Shown here: piece after piece, positions 39,401-48,600 of the stretch
How the letters are laid out: each line of letters starts with the position of its first letter
Numbering within the stretch: the stretch's first letter is position 1
Assembly: GCA_029834535.1 (NCBI GenBank)
Contig: JAQMWT010000148.1
Location: forward strand, 1-64,000
Origin: Chrysophaeum taylorii
Lineage: Eukaryota > Sar > Pelagophyceae > Pelagomonadales > Pelagomonadaceae
Reading direction: 5' to 3'
DNA: 64,000 bases
Program-made: the position numbers and the translations under genes
The notes under the pieces: generated by a model
What the model was told of the DNA's origin: nothing
The model's database searches: none
The model's input: only the letters and a program-made list of their open reading frames with translations

Positions 39401-40966
39401 ATGAGGAGGCAAAGGAGTTCGATGATGGTGATGGAGGCCGCCGAGGATGCGACCAGCCCGACGACGGCGGGGACGAAGGGTCTCAAGGTGATATTGAGGC
39501 GGCACGTCGACAAGCTCAAGCAGAGGAAATTGCGGTCGCCGCGGTCGCCCGACTCTGACGACGAGGCCGTCCCGGGGCGTCGTTACGAGCGGCTTGAGAG
39601 GGCCGTCAAGAGGCAGCTGAATCGCGGCAGAGCGGCGCGGCGCAAGTTCCAGCAGTTGCGGCACAGGCGACGCCGGCGCACCGACGGGTATTCCTCGGCT
39701 GTCGAGGAGGAGGAGGAGGAGGAGGAGGAGGAAGAGGAGGAAGAGGAGGAGGAGGAGGAAGAACCTCCCAAGGACGAGCTCGTCGACGACCCCCAAGAGG
39801 CGGTCGTCTTTCGCGACGATAACGTGAGGGCCCTGTATCTGCCTTTGGTCCGCGAGGCCCTGGGAGAAGCCATGTCGGAGGTCCAGTGGGCGGTGCTGGC
39901 GTTGGTGTCGACGGCTGCTTGCGCCTTGGACGCGAGCCGAGTGCTCCTCGTCGCAGCTCTCGCCTTCCAGGCCCTCGCTCTCCGGCGGCGTGTCCACGGA
40001 GTGGCCGCGACGGCCATCGGCCTCGCCACGGGCGAAATCACCAAGGCCCCCAAGCTCGAACAGGACGACGACGACGACGACGACGACGTTTCCAACAAGT
40101 CTCCTCTTATTCGGAAGAAGAAGAAGACGACGACCGTGCCACACTGGGAGGTCCCGAGCGGCGCGGGGTCAAACTCGTGGTCTCCCGTGGCCTCGGAGCG
40201 GTTTTCGCTCCGCGGGGCAAAGTACCTCCAGGACCGCGCCAAGGCGCCCTCGGGGCCCGCGCTCTACGAGCCCGAGGCCGTTCACATATTTCAGTCGCGC
40301 GGCGGGAGCATGGCGCGCGTCGTCGAGTCGAGACCCGAGCTCCTTCCCCCCGACCACAGCGAGGAACCGTCGTCGTCGACGTTGCCGCGGTTCCTCGTGT
40401 TTAACATGAGCGTCCCGACCGAAGCGCCCTCGATGCGCGGATGGTGGCCGGGGAACCCCTGCTGGACGATCGTCGTCGTCTTTAAGCTGGTGTCCGAAGC
40501 CGCCGCGTCGCCGGCCGTCCGGCTCTTCGAAAGGTGGTTGGAGTCGTGCAACGAGGACCCCGCCACGAACAGTCGGTTGAAGGGCGTTTTTTTTTGCCGG
40601 GGATCCTCGGACGACGAGCCGAACAAGGACGTTCCCCGACTCCTCCAAAAGTGGAACGGCAAGCCGGTCCTCATGGCCGAGAACCCGAGCGGCTTTTCGC
40701 GCGCGCGCAAGGGCATATCCAAGGTCCACGTAGCGGCGAACTACGCCGAAGTGGCTATAAACGTGGGCGAATCCTTTTCCTACACGGGCCGCGCCGCCGT
40801 CTACATCATGATCGGCAAGCTCGGGGCCCTCGAATGCGACGTCGGCTTTACGCTCGAGGGGCGCGCGGCCGACGAGCTCCCCGAAACCCTCCTCGGCGCG
40901 ATCACCTTCTCCAAGCTCCGCCTCGCCGACCGCTTCAAAACCCTCCAGCCCCCTTCGGTGACGTGA
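39401..40966 (+). CDS. EDR2-like protein with DUF1336 lipid-binding-type domain
   Basis: A 521-aa protein. The N-terminal 130 residues are basic and then contain an uninterrupted run of more than 20 Glu. A hydrophobic pair of segments follows (about 155-200: VQWAVLALVSTAACALDAS, LLVAALAFQALAL). An acidic Asp run precedes the C-terminal DUF1336 / EDR2_C domain (about 258-510), with FSLRGAKYLQDRAKAPSG at its start, RFLVFNMSVPTEAP in the middle, and ALECDVGFTLEGR and LPETLLGAITFSKLRL at its end. Plant EDR2 proteins carry this domain after PH and START domains; neither is seen here. The role is probably lipid-related membrane signalling (inference). It ends 7 bp from the convergent AP-4 epsilon stop codon. 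Confidence 0.8.
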   Translation: MRRQRSSMMVMEAAEDATSPTTAGTKGLKVILRRHVDKLKQRKLRSPRSPDSDDEAVPGRRYERLERAVKRQLNRGRAARRKFQQLRHRRRRRTDGYSSAVEEEEEEEEEEEEEEEEEEEEPPKDELVDDPQEAVVFRDDNVRALYLPLVREALGEAMSEVQWAVLALVSTAACALDASRVLLVAALAFQALALRRRVHGVAATAIGLATGEITKAPKLEQDDDDDDDDVSNKSPLIRKKKKTTTVPHWEVPSGAGSNSWSPVASERFSLRGAKYLQDRAKAPSGPALYEPEAVHIFQSRGGSMARVVESRPELLPPDHSEEPSSSTLPRFLVFNMSVPTEAPSMRGWWPGNPCWTIVVVFKLVSEAAASPAVRLFERWLESCNEDPATNSRLKGVFFCRGSSDDEPNKDVPRLLQKWNGKPVLMAENPSGFSRARKGISKVHVAANYAEVAINVGESFSYTGRAAVYIMIGKLGALECDVGFTLEGRAADELPETLLGAITFSKLRLADRFKTLQPPSVT

Positions 40967-40973
40967 TAGTTCG

Positions 40974-43900
40974 CTAGTGGTCGGTTTCGAGGGAGGAAAT
41001 GGCGGAAGCGAGAACGTCCTGGGTTGCCTGAAGATTCATCGACCGGATCTTGAGGGCCACCTTGCGGGCCTGGGGGACAAGCTTGGCGTGGGCGAGGCAC
41101 TGGGTGCCGGAGGCGAGATGCGTGGTGGCGAGGATGAGCTCGCTGCTGGCGGGTATGGCGTCGACGGGGTGCATCCCGAGGGCGGCCAGGCGGGTCGACA
41201 CAAAGTCGAGAGTCAGCTGGGGTACGTTGGGGACGACGTCGGCGGCGCGTTCCTGGCGGCACGAGCCCCAGCGCGCCCCAAAGTCCCGGGTCGAGAGGCG
41301 GGCCGGCGCGAAGGGCTCGGAGGGCGCCGGCGGGGCGGGAACGGCGGCGAACGGGTCGTCGAGGACGGCCGCGAGCGTCGAGGCCCCTCCCATCGACTGC
41401 GGCGGCGGCGCCTGGGGGGGCGCGTCGTCCACGAGATCGAGAAGCGAAATTTCCGGTCGCGGCGGCGGCGTCTTTTGTCGTTGCGATTCCACCGCCGGCG
41501 GCGGCGGCGGCGGCGTCGTCGTCTTGGGCTTGGGGGGTTGGCGCTGCGGGGTGCGCGAAGAACCCGGCGGCTTGGCGCTGCGAAGAGGCGGCTTGCTCTT
41601 CGGGGTGGGCGGCCGGGGCTCGTCGGAGAGGACGCCCCCGAAAAGGGCGGCGGCCATGCGCTGCTTCTCGGTAATTATCTCCTCAGAAACCCGCGCGGGG
41701 GGGGACAACGACAACTCCTGAGGCGGCGGCGGCGAAACAGACGCCGAAACAGCGGGCTCGACGTTGTTGTTCGCGGGGACGTCGGGCTGCTGCGGGGGCG
41801 GCGCGTTCGGGCGGCCCCAGGGGCCCGTCGTCGCGGCGAGACCTCGGCCGGCTCCGATCGCGTTGGCCGCCGCGCGCGAGGCCATCGGCGGGAGGTGCTG
41901 CGGGGCTTGCGGAGGGGGCGGCTCGACGCGTTGCGGCGCCGCCGGCCTCGTCGGCCGGTCGTAGGCCTCGTACTTCAACGAGACGCGAGCGTCGGAATTG
42001 CCGGCACCAAAACTACGGAGATTGTTGTTGTTGTTGTTGTCGTCGTCGTCGTCGTCGTCGTCGTCGTCCTCCGGGGGGGCGTAGGGCGCGGCCCCCGCGG
42101 TTAAAGCCGATGCCACAAACTTGTCGAGGAAGGCGAGCACGTCGTCGCCCTTGGCCGCGGCACCCTCGCCCTCGAAGGGATCTTCGAGGCTCGCGTCGTA
42201 GGGGACTACGTCGATCAAAAGGTCCAGGTCGGCGCGAAGGTCCATGAGACCCAAAAACTCGAGGGCACGCTGCTGGAGATCGAGGGTGGAGCTCGCGGTG
42301 TATTTAGTGGCGAGGGCGTTGATCGCCGCGAAGTCAGAGGTCGACGCGAAAGCGCCAGACGTGCGTTCGAGCGCGCGCGCGGTCGTCTTGCAGAGCGCCG
42401 CCATCAGAAGACTTCGGGTTTTCGTGGAGCCCCGGAGCCTCGCGTCGTCGGCGCAGAGCTCGCACAAGGCCCCGGGGAGATCGTCGGGCGAGACCGTCGT
42501 ACAGAGCGCACCGTACTCGCCGACGACCCACGCGAGGATGTGGAGCAACGACTCGGGCACCGACTCCCACGATAGCATCGAAGCGAACTCGTCGACCGCC
42601 GAGGCCCGGAGACCGTCGTCCTCGGTCTCGGCCAACAAGGCAACCAAATTCTGCGAGACGTCGGGCTGCACGAGGTCGCCGGCGAGTTCGAGGACTTTGA
42701 TGACCGTCGCGACGTACCATTCGGTCGACGGCGCGAACCGCTCGGCGGCGGTGCAGAGGCGACTCACGAGGGCCGACCTCAAAAATTCGTCGGTCGACGA
42801 TTCGAGACTCTGGATCAGCTTGGTCGCGATAAACTCGACGTTTACGGGGTTGATCATGCGGTACAGCAAATCGAGCGTCTTTCGCTTCAGCGTATCATCC
42901 ACGTCTTCGAGACATTCGATCACGGCGAGCTGGTGCTGCGCGGCGTATTTTGGGTGCTGCTCGACGATGTGCGTCAGTCCCGTAATCCCCAGGTACTTGA
43001 GGTTGTTGTTCTCCGACGCGAGGAACCTCGCAATCGATTTCGCCGCCTCGTCGAGCAGCGTCGTGTTCGGGTAGATCGTCGTGATCGTCCTCACGCATTC
43101 GTAAACTATCGCGTACCCCGCGTTGATCCCCGCGTCCGCGCGACGCATCGCGTCCGACAACACCTCGTACATGCCCTCGCTCGCGCGCTGGTCCGCCCGA
43201 CCCAAATGCGCGAGCACCCGCAACAGCCGGAGCTGCGCCCAGGGCGCGGGAATCCGATGGTAGTCGAAGTCGCGCGGCAGCCGGTGCTCGACCACCTGCT
43301 TGAGGATCGACACGAAGCTCGGAACCAGTTCCTTCAATTTCCCCGGCTCCTCGACGATCATGTCGTGCAGCAAGCACAACGCCGCGCACATCACCGACGG
43401 ATCCTTGTCGCACAAGGTCCGCCGCATCGCGTCGCCCACCACGTGCCCGACCGCCCCCTTATCTAGCTGGTGAAACCGGTGCAACACCATCGCCACCTTC
43501 TTGCGCACCAGCTCCTTTCCGTGCGACCCCAACTTTATCACGCGGTCCGCGAGCGCCGGGATCATGTCGGGCGTCGCGAGCCGCAGCATGGCGCTCAACG
43601 CGGCGGCCACCTCGAGGTAATTGGCCGACGCCATGTCCTGCTGCAGCTGGTTCACCAGCATGAACCGAAACTCGTGCGACGGCGACAGGCACAGCCCCGA
43701 GCACAAGTACCCGACGCGCTTCTGCACCAAGTTCTTCGACGCGGCCAGTTCGATCGCCTTTATGTACCCGAACGACGCGTCGTGACCAAGCATCTCAACG
43801 TACACCAGTCGAATCAAAAACTCCTTCATCTTCTTCTTCGACACGTTCGCCTCGACCATCCGACGCTTCAACGTCTGCACCTCCTCCACGATTATGCTGT

Positions 43901-43982
43901 CCTCCTGCTGCTTCGACTTGCTCTCGCCGATCGCCTTCACGAGGTCGAAAAAGTCCTTGCTGAGGTGCGACCCGCTCATCAT
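40974..43982 (-). CDS. AP4E1: AP-4 complex subunit epsilon
   Basis: A 1002-aa large adaptin. The N-terminal trunk (about 1-560) matches AP-4 epsilon rather than AP-1 gamma or AP-2 alpha: LSKDFFDLVKAIGESKSKQ, KKMKEFLIRLVYVEMLGHDA, SFVSILKQVVEHRLP, YDYHRIPAPWAQ-like FDYHRIPAPWAQLRLLRVL, and CLEDVDDTLKRKTLDLLYRM. A long hinge holds Asp and Asn runs, Pro-rich tracts and a clathrin-box-like SLLDLVDD. The C-terminal ~120 residues (RLSTRDFGARWGS onwards) fit the epsilon appendage. AP-4 sorts cargo at the trans-Golgi. The ATG at 43982 is one of two in tandem. Further upstream frame is antisense to VPS36. Confidence 0.95.
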   Translation of the reverse strand: MMSGSHLSKDFFDLVKAIGESKSKQQEDSIIVEEVQTLKRRMVEANVSKKKMKEFLIRLVYVEMLGHDASFGYIKAIELAASKNLVQKRVGYLCSGLCLSPSHEFRFMLVNQLQQDMASANYLEVAAALSAMLRLATPDMIPALADRVIKLGSHGKELVRKKVAMVLHRFHQLDKGAVGHVVGDAMRRTLCDKDPSVMCAALCLLHDMIVEEPGKLKELVPSFVSILKQVVEHRLPRDFDYHRIPAPWAQLRLLRVLAHLGRADQRASEGMYEVLSDAMRRADAGINAGYAIVYECVRTITTIYPNTTLLDEAAKSIARFLASENNNLKYLGITGLTHIVEQHPKYAAQHQLAVIECLEDVDDTLKRKTLDLLYRMINPVNVEFIATKLIQSLESSTDEFLRSALVSRLCTAAERFAPSTEWYVATVIKVLELAGDLVQPDVSQNLVALLAETEDDGLRASAVDEFASMLSWESVPESLLHILAWVVGEYGALCTTVSPDDLPGALCELCADDARLRGSTKTRSLLMAALCKTTARALERTSGAFASTSDFAAINALATKYTASSTLDLQQRALEFLGLMDLRADLDLLIDVVPYDASLEDPFEGEGAAAKGDDVLAFLDKFVASALTAGAAPYAPPEDDDDDDDDDDNNNNNNLRSFGAGNSDARVSLKYEAYDRPTRPAAPQRVEPPPPQAPQHLPPMASRAAANAIGAGRGLAATTGPWGRPNAPPPQQPDVPANNNVEPAVSASVSPPPPQELSLSPPARVSEEIITEKQRMAAALFGGVLSDEPRPPTPKSKPPLRSAKPPGSSRTPQRQPPKPKTTTPPPPPPAVESQRQKTPPPRPEISLLDLVDDAPPQAPPPQSMGGASTLAAVLDDPFAAVPAPPAPSEPFAPARLSTRDFGARWGSCRQERAADVVPNVPQLTLDFVSTRLAALGMHPVDAIPASSELILATTHLASGTQCLAHAKLVPQARKVALKIRSMNLQATQDVLASAISSLETDH

Positions 43983-44097
43983 GCTGCTGCTCCTTCCTTC
44001 TTTTCGCTCTCGAGCGACTTTTGTTGTAATAATACCTCTCCTCACACACTCTCGTCGACCGAGAGAGGGTTTTTTTTTAGGTCCAGTATATATAGGA
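43983..44097. promoter_or_regulatory. Divergent promoter, AP-4 epsilon / VPS36, with TATA-like box
   Basis: A 115-bp spacer. AGTATATATAGG lies at 44085-44096, immediately before the VPS36 ATG, and TTGTTGTAATAATACC lies nearer the AP-4 side. If the TATA-like box acted on VPS36, transcription would start inside the coding region, so it may instead serve the AP-4 direction or be unrelated. Confidence 0.45.
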
Positions 44098-45231
44098 ATG
44101 GAGTCTTTGGCTCTCAACGCGATGACCAAGCTGCCCGAGATGTCGGGGGGTGAGGTGGTGTTGCACACGGAGAAGGAGGCGTGGGTGCGGACGTTTGGGT
44201 CGGAGTGGCGGGGGACGGTGGTGATCACGACGCTCCGCGTGCTGTTCTGGACGAGCGACGGCCAGGTGGCGCGGCAGGCGTCGGTGGGGTCGGTGCGGAA
44301 GTGCGTCGTGAAAAAGGAGCGGTTCGCGCGCAAGGCGGTCGTCGAGGTGTGGGGAGAGCGGCTGCTGCTGGCGGTGCGGGGGGACGCGGTTTTGGCACGA
44401 CATTGCGAAGAAGCGACGCGCGAATTTTTATTTTCCGAGCGTCGGAGAAGAAAAAAGTCCGAGGAGGAAGGCTTCGAGGTGTCGGGCGCCGGGATCGGCG
44501 GGATCCTGCGGCGCGAGCGGCGCAAGCGCGACGCCGCGGGCCAACTCGCCGCGGAGGTCCAGAACGACCTGACAGCATTAATAAAACGCGCGGCGAGCGT
44601 CGTCGAACTCCTCGAGAGGTACGGTCGGGACCGCGACGCCGACGCGGGCCTGCGCGGGCTGGGGCTGATGGGGGGTCTCTGGGGACACGACGACGACGCC
44701 GAGGGCCTCGCGCGCCGCGTGGTCGCCTTTGCCGTCGAGGCGTATTTTCCGTGGCTTTCGGAGGACGACGCTCCGATAAGTCCCGAAAAAGCGGCCGCCG
44801 CGATGGTTTCGTTGCCCGACGTCTACTCCAAGTTCAACAGGGCCCGCGGCGCCGCCAAGCTCGTCAGCCCCGACGACTTGGTGACGGCCCTCGAGGTCTT
44901 TTGCGTCCGCGAATCCCCGCGCTGCCTTGCTGACCTTCCCCTCGAGCTTCGTACTTTTTCCTCGGGCGTTAAAGTGCTGAGGCCGAAGACCCGCGCCCAC
45001 GCCGCTCTGGTCGCCACGTTGCAGGCGCTCGCCGACACCCCCGGCGGTCTCTCGGACCTCGAGGCGGCGCGCCACCTCGACATCCCGGCGGCCCTCGCGC
45101 GCCAGCACCTCCTCGACGCCGAAGCCCAGGCCGCGCTCTGCCGCGACGACGCCCCCGCTGGCCTCCGCTTCTTCCCAAACCACTTCCACAGCTACAACAA
45201 CCCCGCCGCCGCCGACCTTGTTTCCTTCTAG
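44098..45231 (+). CDS. VPS36: ESCRT-II subunit VPS36
   Basis: A 377-aa protein with the VPS36 layout. An N-terminal GLUE/PH-like domain (about 1-115: GEVVLHTEKEAWVRTF, TLRVLFWTSDGQV) would bind phosphoinositide and ubiquitin. The linker motif GIGGILRRERRKRDAAG corresponds to GI.GIERK, and a winged-helix core follows with VYSKFNRARGAAKLVSPDDL, LELRTFSSGVKVLRP and CRDDAPAGLRFFPNHF, all diagnostic of VPS36. ESCRT-II sorts ubiquitylated cargo into multivesicular bodies. The ATG at 44098 starts at the family N terminus. The last 27 codons lie inside the 236-bp tandem duplication that follows. Confidence 0.95.
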   Translation: MESLALNAMTKLPEMSGGEVVLHTEKEAWVRTFGSEWRGTVVITTLRVLFWTSDGQVARQASVGSVRKCVVKKERFARKAVVEVWGERLLLAVRGDAVLARHCEEATREFLFSERRRRKKSEEEGFEVSGAGIGGILRRERRKRDAAGQLAAEVQNDLTALIKRAASVVELLERYGRDRDADAGLRGLGLMGGLWGHDDDAEGLARRVVAFAVEAYFPWLSEDDAPISPEKAAAAMVSLPDVYSKFNRARGAAKLVSPDDLVTALEVFCVRESPRCLADLPLELRTFSSGVKVLRPKTRAHAALVATLQALADTPGGLSDLEAARHLDIPAALARQHLLDAEAQAALCRDDAPAGLRFFPNHFHSYNNPAAADLVSF

Positions 45232-45622
45232 TTTCGAAGATCTAATTTTGTGGGGCGGTCAGGCGCGGTCCGACTTGATGTCGTCGCCGGCGGCGGCGGC
45301 AATGTAGATCATCTCGTCGCAGGAGTCGTCGGAATCCTCCTCGCCGTCGAAACCAGAGATTTTCGAGGTGGCCGTCGCCGAGCTCCGCCCCCGCTGGCCT
45401 CCGCTTCTTCCCAAACCACTTCCACAGCTACAACAACCCCGCCGCCGCCGACCTTGTTTCCTTCTAGTTTCGAAGATCTAATTTTGTGGGGCGGTCAGGC
45501 GCGGTCCGACTTGATGTCGTCGCCGGCGGCGGCGGCAATGTAGATCATCTCGTCGCAGGAGTCGTCGGAATCCTCCTCGCCGTCGAAACCAGAGATTTTC
45601 GAGGTGGCCGTCGCCGAGCTCC
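45151..45622. repeat. 236-bp perfect tandem duplication spanning two convergent 3' ends
   Basis: Copy 1 (45151-45386) and copy 2 (45387-45622) look identical by eye. Each unit contains the end of VPS36 with its stop codon and the end of the minus-strand receptor gene with its stop codon. VPS36 ends in copy 1 and the receptor in copy 2, so each gene keeps one working 3' end and leaves a dead duplicate of the other in between. The junctions share CGAGCTCC. It is very recent, or an assembly artefact. Confidence 0.9.
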
Positions 45623-48600
45623 CGCCGCCGCCGCTCAGCCCAAGACCGCCCTCGAGTGCGGCGTTTTCGAGCCGGAACAACGCGCCTTGGACGTGGCCGT
45701 CGCCGCTCGCGAGCGAATCGTGGAGCCTCCGATGCGCTTTGCGCGAATGGAGCGTCTCTCCGCGCATGATGAGCGCGGCAAGGTCGCGCCACCGCCAGTG
45801 ATCAGGGTTGTGGTGGTGGACGTCCCGCGTTCGCGCGATCTGCGTCATCAAGTCCACGAAGTTGGAGGTTTCTTCGGGGGGCGACGCGAGCATGAAGTAG
45901 AGGATGGTCGACCGGTGCTCCTCGACCTGTGGTGGTGGTGGTGGTGGTGGTGGTGGTGAAAGGATGGATGAAGACGCCAACTCCTACTACGACTACTACA
46001 ACTCTGGCGGCCGACGATGAGATCGGAGAGGAAGTACGGATGGTGTTTGGCCTCGATCTTGGCGTGGGCGTCTCGCGTAGATTTTTGCAGGCGCACGAGG
46101 ACGCTGTAGAAGAGGTTGCGCTCGTCGGCTGTTAACTCGTACGCGACGATGTTGAGAATACCCGGGTTTTGATCGACGACCTGGCGCCAGAACTCGGAGC
46201 GCCAGTCGACCGAAAGAGGACCGATCGGGGCGTCGTTACTGACGTAGAGCTGAACGCTCTGGGCGGTGGAAACGACCAGCTTAAAATCTTCGTCGGTGCG
46301 ATCCGGGTGGAACATCCAGTCGCGCGTCGGCGCCGCGTCGAGAGCACCCATCATGTCTCTCACGACGCGAGAGGCGCGATCGAGAATCGCAAACTCGGCG
46401 ACGTGCGACATCGATTGTTCGACGGGATCGAGCAGCGACGGTTGGATGCGCTGCATGTAGCTGGCGAGGTCGGTCGCGGACAGCCTGGAGACCTCGACGC
46501 CGGCGCGTTCGAGCAAGGTGAGATAGTAATCGGGAGCGAGCTCGGGGGGTCCCGGGGGTGGCACCTTGCGCTTGAGGGCGAGGAGCTGCGCGAAAAGCGA
46601 GTCGGCCGAATCGATAAATCGATGGCGAGCCAGTGCGAGCAAAAAATCCTCCAGCGTCTGGAGGGGCGTCTCCTCGGTCGCCCGGCGATAATGACTCGTC
46701 GAAGAAGACGCCAATTCCTCCTCCGCCTCGGCGGAGTTATTATTATTATTGGTGTTGTTGTCGTGCCACCGACGACGACGACGGGACTTCATCTCGACGA
46801 CGACGGCGGTCGGAAGCCGCGCTAACGCGATCTTCTTTCGCCGCGATCGGAAGTGTCGCTTGAACGTTTCGTAGACGTTGTCCTCGTCGAAGAGAACGCG
46901 AACGAGAGACTTGAAGCGCGCGTGGGCGATGCCGGCGTCGATGACGGCGTTATACAGGGTCGCCGCGGAGAAGACGCAAAGCCCGAGGACGCAGGCGACG
47001 GCCCAGGCCTCGCGATACGTCTCGTGCTCGAGGGCGTTGAGAGAAATCGCGTAGGCGAGACAAAGCGCGCAGCCGAGGCCCTCGAGGAGGTTGAGTCGAC
47101 TATTCTTGAACGGCAGGTACGTCCAGTGCAGCACGGTGACGAGGGCCATGACGAGGCTGATCCACGACAGCTGGATCGAACTGTGCTCGACGAGGGCGCT
47201 CGCGACGCATATCCCTACGAATCGATACGACAGGACGAGCTTCCACGTAAAGAACGGGCTCCGAAAGTCCCGCACGGCAAAACCAAAACGCTCCTGGAAG
47301 TTAGCTCGATGAACGCCAAAGTGCATTCGCAACTCGCGCCAGACGGCGACGAAAACGAAATGGGGGACGCCGAAGACCACGATCGCCGTGGCCAAAATCG
47401 CGAGCGCGCGGAGCGTCGCGTGGCGCCGGCTCCCGCACTTGATATTGATATCGTAAACCAGGTATCGATCGCCGTCGGCGAACGACTTGCATCGCATGGC
47501 CTCGAAACAGTTGATCGTGACCGTCGGATACGTAAGCTCGACCATCGAAAAAGCTCGCGCGACGGCTCTCGACACGGGCGGCGACGAGTACGCCCACCGA
47601 ATCCGTCGCGATGCGAGACGCACCAGAGATTCCGAAGGCCCAAGCCTGCGTTTGACGCGAGTCGCCGGTGCCGCGACGGCCGCCTGGTAGACCCAAACTA
47701 CCGCCAACACCAAGAAACAGACGAGCGCGAGCGCGAGCTGGAGCACGAAACCCTCGAAGGGTCGCCAGCGGTGCACGCAGTTTGGCGAGACCACGTCGAC
47801 GTCGAACAACAACAGTTGAAATATTGGATCGATGATGTCGACGACGGTCGGAAAGTGGACGCTGCCGACGCCGGCCGTGATAATGGCGACGACTTGGATG
47901 TTGTCGAGGAAAATCGTCATCGTCACCGACTGCTGAACGATGATCGCGTTGACGACAAACCAGAACACCAGGACGCAGGTCGCCGAAACCACGAGCACGG
48001 CGATGCGATTCCGCCGTTTGCGAGGACAGTCGATCGGCGTCGGGTAGCCCGAAATTTCAAAATAGTCCTTTTTCAGATAAGAGCACGCGTTTCTCTTGAG
48101 GCCTTTGTGACACGCGTATTTCTCTTTGCAGACATCTCCTCCGTCGCACTCGTAAAACTCGTCGGGCGAATCTGGGAATCCCCAATACCTGTCGTCGTCG
48201 TCGTCGTCGCATTTTTTCGAAGAATAAAAGAATAGAAGAGCACGCGCGTCGGTCGTACCCGGCTTTGTTGATTGGTGGATGCGTCGTGCCTTTGCACGTA
48301 GCCCCGGCGGGGCCTGCGCAGCACGGCTTTGGTTTTACCACGAAAAACAAACAACTCTACAAAAAAGCACTCTGCACCGAACAGGCTTTGCACGGCTTGC
48401 CGGTCTCGCCCCAGGTTGTGGGAAACTCGGTCGCGGCATCGACGGTGCCGTTCGTGACGCTCGAATAATAGTGGACCAGGCACTGGCACTCGCGGATCGA
48501 CGCCGCGGTGACCGCGACGTCGATCCCTTCGTTCGCCGGATCTTGGTGAAATTCGGACTCGGCTTGACTCCTGTCCGTGTTTTCGGGGCACGGCCTGCAA

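Noticed and set aside
43993-44525. N-terminal extension of AP-4 epsilon upstream of the ATG at 43982
   Set aside because: This part is antisense to VPS36 and the promoter; the adaptin homology starts right after MMSGSHLSKDFF.
45926-45965. Poly-His stretch at the end of the long receptor frame
   Set aside because: The (CCA)n run lies in a predicted 89-bp intron just before its acceptor; the real last exon continues as VEEHRSTILYF.
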